From Synanceia verrucosa (lineage: Eukaryota > Chordata > Actinopteri > Perciformes > Synanceiidae), in contig CM056553.1 in assembly GCA_029721515.1 (NCBI GenBank), forward strand, positions 13,086,447-13,150,446: 64,000 nt of DNA, read 5' to 3'. Made by a program: the position numbers and the translations under genes. Shown piece by piece: positions 37,101 to 40,987 of the stretch; position 1 is the first letter of the stretch, and each line of letters begins with the position of its first letter. A model generated the notes under the pieces. That model saw nothing but the letters and a program-made list of their open reading frames with translations, did not search any database and was not told where the DNA came from.

Positions 37101-40100
37101 AATGTCTGGGGTTTTGATGTCTACTTCAGGCATTTGTACATCAACAGTTGCTTTTGGAAGGTTGAGATCCACATCTGGAACATCCACTTTTGGACCTTTG
37201 ATGTTAACCGATGGCATCTTCATTTTAGGCATTTCAATTCCACCCTCAAGATCAATTTCTGGTCCTTTAATATCAACATTAGGTACCTGCACATCAATAT
37301 GTCCTTTCGGAAGGCTCAAATCAACACCTGGACCTTCTACTTTTGGACCCTTAATGCCAAATGATGGAATTTTAAATTTAGGCATTTTGAATCCACTTTT
37401 GTAGCCCTCAATGTTGACATCTGGTCCTTCAATATCCACTTTGGGAGCTTTTATGTCACTTTCGATTTGTGGAAGTGAAACATCAACATCACCCTTGAGT
37501 TTAGGCAATTCAAATCCACCTTTTGGTCCTTCAATATCAACCTGTGGACCTTTGAAATCCACTTCTGGAGCTTTAATGTCAATATCAGCTTTTGGGAGGC
37601 TGAAATCCACTTCTGGCCCTTCAACATTCGGCCCTTTTATCCCAACGGATGGCATTTTAACTTTAGGCATTTTGAAACCTCCGTTGCTGCCCTCAATGTT
37701 AACATCTGGTCCCTCAATGTCTACCTTGGGAGCTTTTATGTCACCCTCAATCTTTGGAACTGACACATCCATATCTCCCTTTATGTTGGGCCCTTTCAGG
37801 CTCACATCCCAGTGAGGCAGCTTGGGTCCTGATAATGACGGTATTTTGATTTTGGGTCCTTTCAATTTGGCATCAGGACCCTCAATATCAATGTCTGATC
37901 CTTTAATGTCCACTTCAGGTGCATTAACATCAATGTTAGCCTCTGGAAGGTTTATGTCAACATCTGGACCTTCCAATTTTGGACTTTTAAACCCAAATTT
38001 GGGCATTTTGATTTTAGGCATATCAAATCCACCTTTTGGACCTTCAACATCAACTTGTGGAAGTTTGATGACCAACTCAGGTGTTTTTATGTCTCCTTTT
38101 GTTTTTGGCACTGATATATCCACATCACCTTTCATAGTTGGAACTTCAATGTTGAAATCCACATCTGGCACGGACATCTTTGGCCCTGAAATGCTTGGCA
38201 GGTTGAATTTGGGTCCTTTGATTTTACCATTTGGACTCACCATGTCAAAGTCTGGTCCTTTGATATCCACTTCTGGGGCTTTAATATCAATATCAGCTTT
38301 TGGGAGGCTGACATCCACTTCTGGTCCTTCAATATTTGGGCCTTTCTTCCCAATGGATGGCATTTCAACTTTAGGCATTTTGAGACCTCCGTTGCCACCC
38401 TCAATATCAACATCTGGTCCCTCAATGTCTACCTTGGGAGCTTTTATGTCACCCTCAATCTTTGGAACTGACACTTCAACATCTCCCTTTACTTTGGGCC
38501 CTTTCAGACTAATATCTGGCAGCTCAGGTCCTGGCAGCTTGGGTGCTCTGAGTTTTGCATCTGGTCCTTGAATATCAATCTTTGGAGCTTTAATGTCTAC
38601 TTCAGGCATTTGTACATCAACATTAACTTTGGGAAGGTCAACATCTGGAAGATCTGGAAGATTTCTATCAACATCTGGACCTTCTACTTTTGTACCCTTC
38701 ATGCCAATTGATGGAATTTTAAACTTGCGTATTTTGAATCCACCTTTTTGACCCTCAGTGTCAGCATTTGGTCCTTCAATTTCCACATCAGGAGCCTCTA
38801 GAGCCCCTCCAACTTTGGGATCTGAAATTTCCACAACTCCCTTGACTTTAGGACCTTTGATGTCAACATCAGGTGCTGTTATGTCTCCTTTTATCATCTG
38901 TGTGGACACAGCCACATCATCTTCTAGTTTGTGATGTTCCAGGCCAAAGGATGGCATTGTGATATCATCTTTAGATGCTCTAATGTCAATCTCAGGTGCC
39001 TTAACATCAATTTCAGGTTTTGTAAGTTTTATGTCAACATTTGGCACCTCCATCTTAGGACCTGTAAAGCCAAATCCACCTTTATGCTTTTCAATATCAA
39101 CTTCTGGTCCTTTGATCTCAACTTTAGACTTCATGGTGTGTCCCTCAATCTTTGGAGCTGACACATCACCCTTCACAATACTTCCTTTCACAGAGATGTC
39201 TCTCTCTGAAATCTTGGCTCCTCCTCTAGAGAGCATCTTCATTTTTGCTCCTTCCACTTTTACATCAGAGTCCCCACCATCAACTTCTGGTGCTTTAATG
39301 TGAACCTCAGGAGCTTTTACATCAATTTTTTCAGGTGCTTTGAAGTCTGCCTCTGGAAGTCTAACATTGACAACTGGTCCTCTTCCCTTTGTGTCTGTCA
39401 GTTTGACATCAGCCTCACCTTTCAACTTTGAACCTGTAAGGTTGACATCACCACCTGCCACTGAAATCTTGCCTGGTTCTGAAGAATATCCTGAGGTAAC
39501 ACTGCCTATTGTAAGTGCTGATCCTCCTCCCCTGCTACCTCTCAGTTCAGTATCAATACCTCCACCAATTCTGACATTCGGAATGTCAATGCTGCCTGAC
39601 ACTTTTGCCTGCGGTTGAGTGATGGTAGCTTCAGATACCTTCACCTTTGTCCTCCCACCTAAACTGGTGTCAACATTTCCCCCCTGTGTTTTAGCAATTG
39701 ATGAAGTCGAAATTTGCATACTTCTTCCTGGTAAAGAAAGACTGATTGACCCTCCATTTTCATCAGTTACCTCTTCACCTCCCAACCCTCCTATTGTAAC
39801 ATGCCTACTACCAGTGTTTGTATTGTCTCTCATTGTCATGCTTGTTCCTGACATCTGAATGCTTCCATCACCTTTTTCACCACTTCCTTTTGAGATCTCA
39901 AAGCCTCCCATGCTTTTACCCCCTGTTAAGTTAGGCCCCTTAAATCTGAGTCCTTCAACCTCACTTGTAGTTACTTTGGTTTGAACTCCTCCACTGCCCC
40001 ATCCTGTCTCCGTGGAGCTAATCTGTGGCCCAGTGTAAGAGACATTACTTGACTCAAAAACTCCCTCCTCTGTTCCCACTTTACCTGAAAGACTGCCATG

Positions 40101-40373
40101 TGAGATTTGTATATGAGGAGAGCCGTTGCCAGATTCGTGCCTTAGCCCCTTGAACTCTGGGCTTGAAAGTTCAAGTTGCTCACTTATGTCACCCGGCATA
40201 TCCACGGTGTAGGTAGTGATGCGCCGGGTGATGGTAGTAATTGTGCTGCCATCACTGCTTGTGCTGCTATGACGCTCTGTGCGAACATCTACTCCCTCTG
40301 CAAGGTCCTCAGATTTCAGCCTTGGTTTAATCTTCTTTGTGTATATTCTCTTATAGTCTTCATCCTCCCCACC
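20265..40373 (-). CDS. ahnak: ahnak coding exon 3: giant 20.1-kb repeat exon
   Basis: A single uninterrupted frame of 6,702 codons plus TGA. The frame is open well upstream of the first in-exon Met: the 56 codons before 40205 read GGEDEDYKRIYT to TRRITTYT and are clearly AHNAK, so any model that starts inside this exon is truncated. In protein order it holds a linker and Gly/Ser-rich segment (residues about 129-470), old diverged repeats, array 1, a spacer, array 2 and the C-terminal region. A last exon carrying nearly all the protein is the known architecture of this gene. Confidence 0.96.
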   Translation of the reverse strand, partial: GGEDEDYKRIYTKKIKPRLKSEDLAEGVDVRTERHSSTSSDGSTITTITRRITTYTVDMPGDISEQLELSSPEFKGLRHESGNGSPHIQISHGSLSGKVGTEEGVFESSNVSYTGPQISSTETGWGSGGVQTKVTTSEVEGLRFKGPNLTGGKSMGGFEISKGSGEKGDGSIQMSGTSMTMRDNTNTGSRHVTIGGLGGEEVTDENGGSISLSLPGRSMQISTSSIAKTQGGNVDTSLGGRTKVKVSEATITQPQAKVSGSIDIPNVRIGGGIDTELRGSRGGGSALTIGSVTSGYSSEPGKISVAGGDVNLTGSKLKGEADVKLTDTKGRGPVVNVRLPEADFKAPEKIDVKAPEVHIKAPEVDGGDSDVKVEGAKMKMLSRGGAKISERDISVKGSIVKGDVSAPKIEGHTMKSKVEIKGPEVDIEKHKGGFGFTGPKMEVPNVDIKLTKPEIDVKAPEIDIRASKDDITMPSFGLEHHKLEDDVAVSTQMIKGDITAPDVDIKGPKVKGVVEISDPKVGGALEAPDVEIEGPNADTEGQKGGFKIRKFKIPSIGMKGTKVEGPDVDRNLPDLPDVDLPKVNVDVQMPEVDIKAPKIDIQGPDAKLRAPKLPGPELPDISLKGPKVKGDVEVSVPKIEGDIKAPKVDIEGPDVDIEGGNGGLKMPKVEMPSIGKKGPNIEGPEVDVSLPKADIDIKAPEVDIKGPDFDMVSPNGKIKGPKFNLPSISGPKMSVPDVDFNIEVPTMKGDVDISVPKTKGDIKTPELVIKLPQVDVEGPKGGFDMPKIKMPKFGFKSPKLEGPDVDINLPEANIDVNAPEVDIKGSDIDIEGPDAKLKGPKIKIPSLSGPKLPHWDVSLKGPNIKGDMDVSVPKIEGDIKAPKVDIEGPDVNIEGSNGGFKMPKVKMPSVGIKGPNVEGPEVDFSLPKADIDIKAPEVDFKGPQVDIEGPKGGFELPKLKGDVDVSLPQIESDIKAPKVDIEGPDVNIEGYKSGFKMPKFKIPSFGIKGPKVEGPGVDLSLPKGHIDVQVPNVDIKGPEIDLEGGIEMPKMKMPSVNIKGPKVDVPDVDLNLPKATVDVQMPEVDIKTPDIDVQGPDAKFTAPKVKLPSLSGSKLPDISLKGPKLKGDVDVSVPKIKGDIKLPKVDLEGPDVDIEGGKAGFKMPKFKNPSIGIKGPNVEGPEVDVSLPKAGIDIKAPEVDIKGPDFDMEGASGKIKGPKFNMPSISGPKISMPDVDFNMKVPTIKGDVDMSVPKIKGDIKTPELDIKGPQVDIEGPKGGFDLPKIKMPKFGVKGPKLEGPDVDINLPEANIDVKAPEIDIKRPDIDIEGPEANLKGPKFKMPKFNLPSFGLKGPHVEGPEVDVSLPKADIDIKAPEVDIKGPDFDMESPSGKIKGPKFNIPSISGPKISMPDVDFNVKVPTIKGDVDMSVPKIKGDIKTPELDIKGPQVDIEGPKGGFDLPKIKMPKFGLTGPNLEGPDVDINLPEANIDVKAPEVDIKRPDIDIEGPESNLKGPKFKMPKFNLPSLGLKGPHVEGPEVDVSLPKAGIDIKAPEVDIKGPDFDMEGPSGKIKGPKFNMPSISGPKISMPDVDFNMKVPTIKGDVDMSVPKIKGDIKTPELDIKGPQVDIEGPKGGFDLPKIKMPKFGVKGPKLEGPDVDINLPEANIDVKAPEIDIKRPDIDIEGPEANLKGPKFKMPKFNLPSFGLKGPHVEGPEVDVSLPKADIDIKAPEVDIKGPDFDMESPSGKIKGPKFNIPSISGPKISMPDVDFNVKVPTIKGDVDMSVPKIKGDIKTPELDIKGPQVDIEGPKGGFDLPKIKMPKFGLTGPNLEGPDVDINLPEANIDVKAPEVDIKRPDIDIEGPESNLKGPKFKMPKFNLPSLGLKGPHVEGPEVDVSLPKADIDIKAPEVDIKGPDFDMESPSGKIKGPKFNIPSISGPKISMPDVDFNMKVPTIKGDVDMSVPKIKGDIKIPELDIKGPQVDIEGPKGGFDLPKIKMPKIGLKGPKLEGPDVDINLPEANIDVKAPEVDIKRPDIDIEGPEANLKGPKFKMPKFNLPSFGLKGPHVEGPEVDVSLPEADVDIKAPEVDIKEPDFDMESPSGKIKGPKFNIPSISGPKISMPDVDFNMKVPTIKGDVDMSVPKIKGDIKTPELDIKGPQVDIEGPKGGFDLPKIKMPKIGLKGPKLEGPDVDINLPEANIDVKAPEVDIKGPDIDIEGPEANLKGPKFKMPKFNLPSLGLKGPHVEGPEVDVSLPKAGIDIKAPEVDIKGPDFDMEGPSGKIKGPKFNMPSISGPKISMPDVDFNMKVPTIKGDVDMSVPKIKGDIKTPELDIKGPQVDIEGPKGGFDLPKIKMPKFGVKGPKLEGPDVDINLPEANIDVKAPEIDIKRPDIDIEGPEANLKGPKFKMPKFNLPSFGLKGPHVEGPEVDVSLPKADIDIKAPEVDIKGPDFDMESPSGKIKGPKFNIPSISGPKISMPDVDFNVKVPTIKGDVDMSVPKIKGDIKTPELDIKGPQVDIEGPKGGFDLPKIKMPKIDLKGPKLEGPDVDINLPEANIDVKAPEVDIKRPDIDIEGPEASLKGPKFKMPKFNLPSFGLKGPHVEGPEVDVSLPEADVDIKAPEVDIKGPDFDMESPSGKIKGPKFNIPSISGPKISMPDVDFNMKVPTIKGDVDMSVPKIKGDIKTPELDIKGPQVDIEGPKGGFDLPKIKMPKIGLKGPKLEGPDVDINLPEASIDVKAPEVDIKGPDIDIEGPEANLKGPKFKMPKFNLPSLGLKGPHVEGPEVDVSLPKAGIDIKAPEVDIKGPDFDTESPSGKIKGPKFNMPSISGPKISMPDVDFNMKVPTIKGDVDMSVPKIKGDIKTPELDIKGPQVDIEGPKGGYDLPKIKMPKFGVKGPKLEGPDVDINLPEANIDIKAPEIDIKRPDIDIEGPEANLKGPKFKMPKFNLPSLGLKGPHVEGPEVDVSLPKADIDIKAPEVDIKGPDFDMESPSGKIKGPKFNIPSISGPKISMPDVDFKMKVPTIKGDVDMSVPKIKGDIKIPELDIKGPQVDIEGPKGGFDLPKIKMPKIGLKGPKLEGSDVDINLPEANIDVKAPEVDIKRPDIDIEGPESNLKGPKFKMPKFNLPSFGLKGPHVEGPEVDVSLPKADIDIKAPEVDIKGPDFNMESPSGKIKGPKFNMPSISGPKISMPDVDFNMKVPTIKGDVDMSVPKIKGDIKTPELDIKGPQVDIEGPKGGFDLPKIKMPRTGLKGPKLEGPDVDINLPEANIDVKAPEVDIKRPDIDIEGPEANLRGPKFKMPKFNLPSFGLKGPHVEGPEVDVSLPKADIDIKAPEVDIKGPDFNMESPSGKIKGPKFNIPSISGPKISMPDVDFNMKVPTIKGDVDMSVPKIKGDIKTPELDIKGPQVDIEGPKGGFDLPKIKMPKIGLKGPKLEGPDVDINLPEANIDVKAPEVDIKGPDIDIEGPEANLKGPKFKMPKFNLPSFGLKGPHVEGPEVDVSLPKAGIDIKAPEVDIKGPDFDTESPSGKIKGPKFNMPSISGPKISMPDVDFNMKVPTIKGDVDMSVPKIKGDIKTPELDIKGPQVDIEGPKGGFDLPKIKMPKFGVKGPKLEGPDVDINLPEANIDVKAPEIDIKRPDIDIEGPDANLKGPKFKMPKFNLPSLGLKGPHVEGPEVDVSLPKADIDVKAPELDIKGPDFNVESPSGKIKGPKFNIPSLSGPKISMPDVDFNMKVPTIKGDVDMSVPKIKGDIKTPELDIKGPQVDIEGPKGGYDLPKIKMPKFGVKGPKLEGPDVDINLPEANIDIKAPEIDIKRPDIDIEGPEANLKGPKFKMPKFNLPSLGLKGPHVEGPEVDVSLPKADIDIKAPEVDIKGPDFDMESPSGKIKGPKFNMPSISGPKISMPDVDFNVTVPTIKGDVDMSVPKIKGDTKTPEIDIKGPEGGFELPKIKMPPFNIKGPKVELPDADINVPKADIDVQAPAVDIKGPEFDFKGPKGGFDMPKIQLPVMSGTKLPDLDISLKGPKIKGDMSPPTIDGDMKAPEIEIKGPETDLETPLGQMSGPNLKLPKVSGPKISLPDVDINLTGPNWKDDMKGDVKLPKAKFEGPDVTIGAPEIGTKKSKFKMPKFGFKAPKVKASEIGVEMPKGDISIKGKTGSSEGIDFDLGLTGPKSKGSKFKMPKFGFRGPKLEGPDVDINLPEANIDVKAPEVDIKGPDFDIESPDASLKGPKIKMPSISGPKLPHWDLTLTGPNIKGDMDVSVPKIKGEIKSPKVDIEGPEVDIEAQKGGFKMPKFKKPSMGLGGPHVEGPEIDVSLPKADIDVKAPELDIKGPDFDMESPSGKIKGPKFNMPSISGPKISMPDVDFNVKVPTIKGDVDMSVPKIKGDIKTPELDIKGPHVDIEGPKGGFDLPKIRMPSFGFKGPKLEGSDVDINLPEANIDVKAPEVDIKGPDIDIEGPEANLKGPKFKMPKFNLPSLGLKGPHVEGPEIDVSLPKADVDIKAPELDIKGPDFDMESPSGKIQGPKFNMPSISGPKISMPDVDFNMKVPTIKGDVDMSVPKIKGDIKTPELDIKGPQVDIEGPKGGFDLPKIKMPKFGFKGPKLEGPDVDINLPEANIDVKAPEVDIKGPDIDIEGPEANLKGPKFKMPKFNLPSLGLKGPHVEGPEVDVSLPKADIDVKAPELDIKGPDFDMESPSGKIKGPKFNIPSISGPKISMPDVDFNMKVPTIKGDVDMSVPKIKGDIKTPELDIKGPQVDIEGPKGGFDLPKIKMPKFGVKGPKLEGPDVDINLPEANIDVKAPEIDIKRPDIDIEGPEANLKGPKFKMPKFNLPSLGLKGPHVEGPEVDISLPKADFDIKAAEVDIKGPDFDMESPSGKIRGPKFNMPSISGPKISMPDGDFNMKVPTIKGDVDMSVPKIKGDIKTPELDIKGPQVDIEGPKGGFDLPKIKMPKFGLKGPKLEGPDVDINLPEANIDVKAPEVDIKGPDIDIEGPEANLKGPKFKMPKFNLPSFGLKGPHVEGPEVDVSLPKADIDIKAPEVDIKGPEFDMESPSGKIKGPKFNMPSISGPKISMPDVDFNMKVPTIKGDVDMSVPKTKGEIKTPEIDIKGPQVDIEGPKGGFDLPKIKIPKFGLKGPKFEGPDVDINLPEANIDVKAPEVDIQGPDIDIEGPEANLKGPKFKMPKFNMPSLGLKGPHVEGPEIDVSLPKADIDVKAPELDIKGPDFNMESPSGKIKGPRFNIPSISGPKISMPDVDFNMKVPTIKGDVDMSVSKIKGDIKTPELDIKGPQVDIEGPKGGFDLPKIKMPKFGVKGPKLEGPDVDINLPEANIDVKAPELDIKGPDIDIEGPEANLKGPKFKMPKFNLPSLGLKGPHVEGPEVDVSLPKADIDIKAPEVDIKGPDFGMESPSGKIKGPKFNIPSISGPKISMPDVDFNVTVPTIKGDVDMSVPKIKGDIKTLELDIKGPQVDIEGPKGGFDLPKIKMPKFGLKGPNLEGPDVDINLPEANIDVKAPEVDIKRPDIDIEGPESNLKGPKFKMPKFNLPSVGLKGPHVEGPEVDVSLPKADIDIKAPEVDIKGPDFDMESPSGKITGPKFNMPSISGPKISMPDVDFNMKVPTIKGDVDMSVPKMKGDIKTPELDIKGPQVDIEGPKGGFDLPKIKMPKFGVKGPKLEGPDVDINLPKANIDVKAPEVDIKRPDIDIEGPEANLKGPKFKMPKFNLPSFGLKGPHVEGPEVDVSLPKADIDIKAPEVDIKGPDFNMESPSGKIKGPKFNMPSISGPKISMPDVDFNVKVPTIKGDVDMSVPKVKGDIKTPEIDIKGPQVDIEGPKGGFDLPKIKMPKFGFKGSKFEGPDVDINLPEANIDVKAPELDIKGPDFDMESPSGKIKGPKFNMPSITGPKISVPDVDFNVKVPTIKGDVDMSVPKIKGDIKTPEMDIKGPQVDIEGPKGGFDLPKIKMPTFGFKGPKLEGPDVDINLPKANIDVKAPEADIKGPDIDIEGPEANLKGPKFKMPKFTMPSLGLKGPHVEGPEIDVSLPKADINVKAPELDIKGPDFDMESPSGKIQGPKFNMPSISGPKISVPDVDFKATVDVKVPEVDIQGPNANVKGPKFNMPGVDLNLGSVDMSVPKIDGDLKGPDVNFEGPKGGFESTEITMPSFNIRSPKLDSSDVDINLPKGNIDLKKSDLDLRVTGPKIKGKIDAPLPTLETNIKGPNADIAVPTITMEGVSIDLVKTGVTFPKFKGPKFGMISPEVEGKGPKTEVSLPYTESSLDAPDVHINVKGKKGKFKLPKVKGKAMTSDVDIETPAVDLDVDTTDIHVKGTKVKKPVFGKLHFPDVELDIKSPKSKGDGSLSAGFKSPDIDFPSASLSTSVEGSGIGTPDLNLEGADVKLKTPTIKMSNVKVSTCDIDAEPNNQGETTMSAGFKGPKINIKGGAEMDVSAPGGSASGGLHFPEGTITFPKIKVPKFGIALPQLEVHGGEGNVESASGGINIQSPSVQCQDSSQDIEVPSPDLRHREGKLKVKMPKLFGKSKVKGSSVGDLQGPEVELSGSGKGGKLHAGELMSGKLELEGGPGFSVSTKAKSASLDLFKKSRHRSSSLSDEGGLAVSSPSAHLEAEGGNISLDLGGSKVRGKKGKLKFGTFGGFGSKSKGSYEVSLGEEGEAGSGVSLPSKKSRLSSSSSSDSGSRGGFRFPRLELSVSPKKL

Positions 40374-40987
40374 CTGTTGTTAGAAAAAGACAGGAAAACA
40401 GAATGTGGAAATATAATTATACCATGTATTTTGTTCAGCAGCTTCCCCACAAATAAACCAGTGATCATATAATTAAAAAAAAGAACTTACAAGGATAATG
40501 TCTGGACTGGAACCTCCAAACCGGGTCTTCCCTTCCCATGTCAGGGTGCCGATTGGTGAACGACACGGTGTGCTCAAAGGTGAGCAGTAAGGGGATTTGT
40601 CTCCTTTGTTTTGTAGTTTCAGTCCAACCTTGTGGCGGTTCAGTGTCTTCAGTAGCTCAGCTGTTTCTTCTGAGCTCATGTTATCAAAGTAGACAGTGGC
40701 ACCCACAATCTGGTCACCTTTGAAATGTACAGAGCAATAAAAACTGTTAAGAATGTTAGAATACCAGTCAGTATGTATATGAGTCAAATTTTATATCATA
40801 CATGATGATTTGAGGAAAAAAAAAACCTACCTTCATATACCTTTCCAGACCGTGCTGCAGGTGACTCTCCTTTCACCTCCTTAACAAAGATCTCTCCTCC
40901 ACTTGTCTGTTCAATGGTCAGTCCAGTTTTGTCTGGACCCTCCCAGTCCGGAAAGAGCACCTCTCTGGTTTCCTCCTCTTCAGCCAT
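20265..40987 (-). CDS. ahnak: Neuroblast differentiation-associated protein AHNAK, three coding exons
   Basis: Exons are 40987-40831, 40717-40491 and 40373-20265, joined by GT-AG introns of 113 and 117 bp. The predicted product is 6,830 residues, against about 5,890 in human. It has a PDZ-like domain (about residues 19-90), a linker with KIKPRLKSED and TRRITTYTVD that matches vertebrate AHNAK, a glycine/serine-rich segment, then thousands of residues built on motifs such as GPKVDIxxPDVDIEGP and KGPKFKMPKF, and a basic/serine-rich tail (GKLKFGTFGGFGSKSKG). Family knowledge: AHNAK is a giant scaffold at the plasma membrane and cytoplasm, linked to S100A10-annexin A2, actin and calcium-channel beta subunits. 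The repeats carry almost no cysteine, histidine or tyrosine. The fish gene is larger mainly because of recent-looking repeat copies. AHNAK2 and periaxin share the PDZ and repeat style, but the N- and C-terminal matches favour AHNAK. Confidence 0.96.
22120..27480 (-). repeat. ahnak: ahnak higher-order repeat array 2: eleven copies, one shortened
   Basis: The same A-B-C unit as array 1. Module A/B markers fall at 22147, 22681, 23038, then every 534 bp to 27310. All spacings are 534 bp except 22681 to 23038, which is 357 bp: exactly 177 bp (59 codons) short and in frame. Array 2 copies more often have KADIDVKAPELDIKGPDF than array 1. Confidence 0.93.
27480..28560 (-). repeat. ahnak: Diverged spacer between the two ahnak arrays
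   Basis: About 1.1 kb of non-periodic AHNAK-type text that breaks the 534-bp register. It includes KKSKFKMPKFGFKAPKVKAS, EMPKGDISIKGKTGSSEGID and SKGSKFKMPKFGFRGPK, so it is richer in basic KSKFKMPKFGF blocks than the arrays. Its coding frame is intact. Confidence 0.85.
28560..36850 (-). repeat. ahnak: ahnak higher-order repeat array 1: about 16 copies of 534 bp
   Basis: Each copy is 534 bp (178 residues) made of three modules: A about 57 residues (GPHVEGPEVDVSLPKA... SISGPKIS), B about 62 (MPDVDFNMKVPTIKGDVDMS... KMPKFGVK) and C about 59 (GPKLEGPDVDINLPEANIDV... LGLK). The module A/B boundary marker (plus-strand GGAAATCTTC/A) falls at 28678 and every 534 bp up to 36688, sixteen times with no net indel. 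Copies differ by scattered substitutions such as KADIDIK/KAGIDIK, DIKRPD/DIKGPD and SLGLK/SFGLK. Confidence 0.95.
36850..39400 (-). repeat. ahnak: ahnak old, diverged repeat region (N-terminal side)
   Basis: Repeats of the GPxVDIxxP and KMPKFxxPS type are recognisable but vary in length and content. Examples are LPDLPDVDLPKVNVDVQMP, KLPSLSGSKLPDISLKGPK and KAPKVDIEGPDVDIEGGNGG. No fixed period is seen, in contrast to the neighbouring array. This looks like the ancestral AHNAK repeat state from which the regular array expanded. Confidence 0.75.
40374..40490 (-). other. ahnak: ahnak intron, 117 bp
   Basis: Begins GTAAGT and ends with a pyrimidine-rich run and AACAACAG. Phase 0. The junction L-GGEDEDYKRIYT matches the AHNAK family pattern (acidic stretch then YxRIYT). 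Confidence 0.92.
40491..40717 (-). CDS. ahnak: ahnak coding exon 2: second half of PDZ-like domain and linker
   Basis: Encodes the end of the split glycine codon and 75 residues. DQIVGATVYFDNMSSEE and HKVGLKLQNKGD complete the PDZ-like fold and match vertebrate AHNAK closely. A linker follows with SPYCSPLSTPCRSPIGT, which contains two of the few cysteines in the protein and is not conserved with what I recall of human AHNAK. The exon ends SPDIIL exactly at a codon boundary before a GTAAGT donor. Confidence 0.93.
40718..40830 (-). other. ahnak: ahnak intron, 113 bp
   Basis: Begins GTAGGT and ends TTTCAAAG on the minus strand. It splits a glycine codon after the first base, giving the in-frame junction E-G-DQIVG that matches the family. 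Confidence 0.88.
40831..40987 (-). CDS. ahnak: ahnak coding exon 1: start codon and first half of PDZ-like domain
   Basis: Encodes 52 residues from MAEEEETREVLFPDWEG to SGKVYE plus the first base of a glycine codon. The domain start TGLTI (residues 21-25) sits where PDZ domains have their peptide-binding GLGF loop. The donor is GAAG before GTAGGT. The upstream boundary is TTTTGCAG immediately before ATG, so the start codon appears to be the first three bases of the exon, and the bases before it in the mRNA come from an untranslated exon further upstream. Human AHNAK begins similarly, with an acidic stretch and a LLLPNW-like motif. Confidence 0.92.

Noticed and set aside
40203..40205. Start of ahnak inside the giant exon at 40205
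   Set aside because: The codon is GTG, and the frame continues upstream with clear AHNAK sequence to a splice acceptor. The true start is at 40987.
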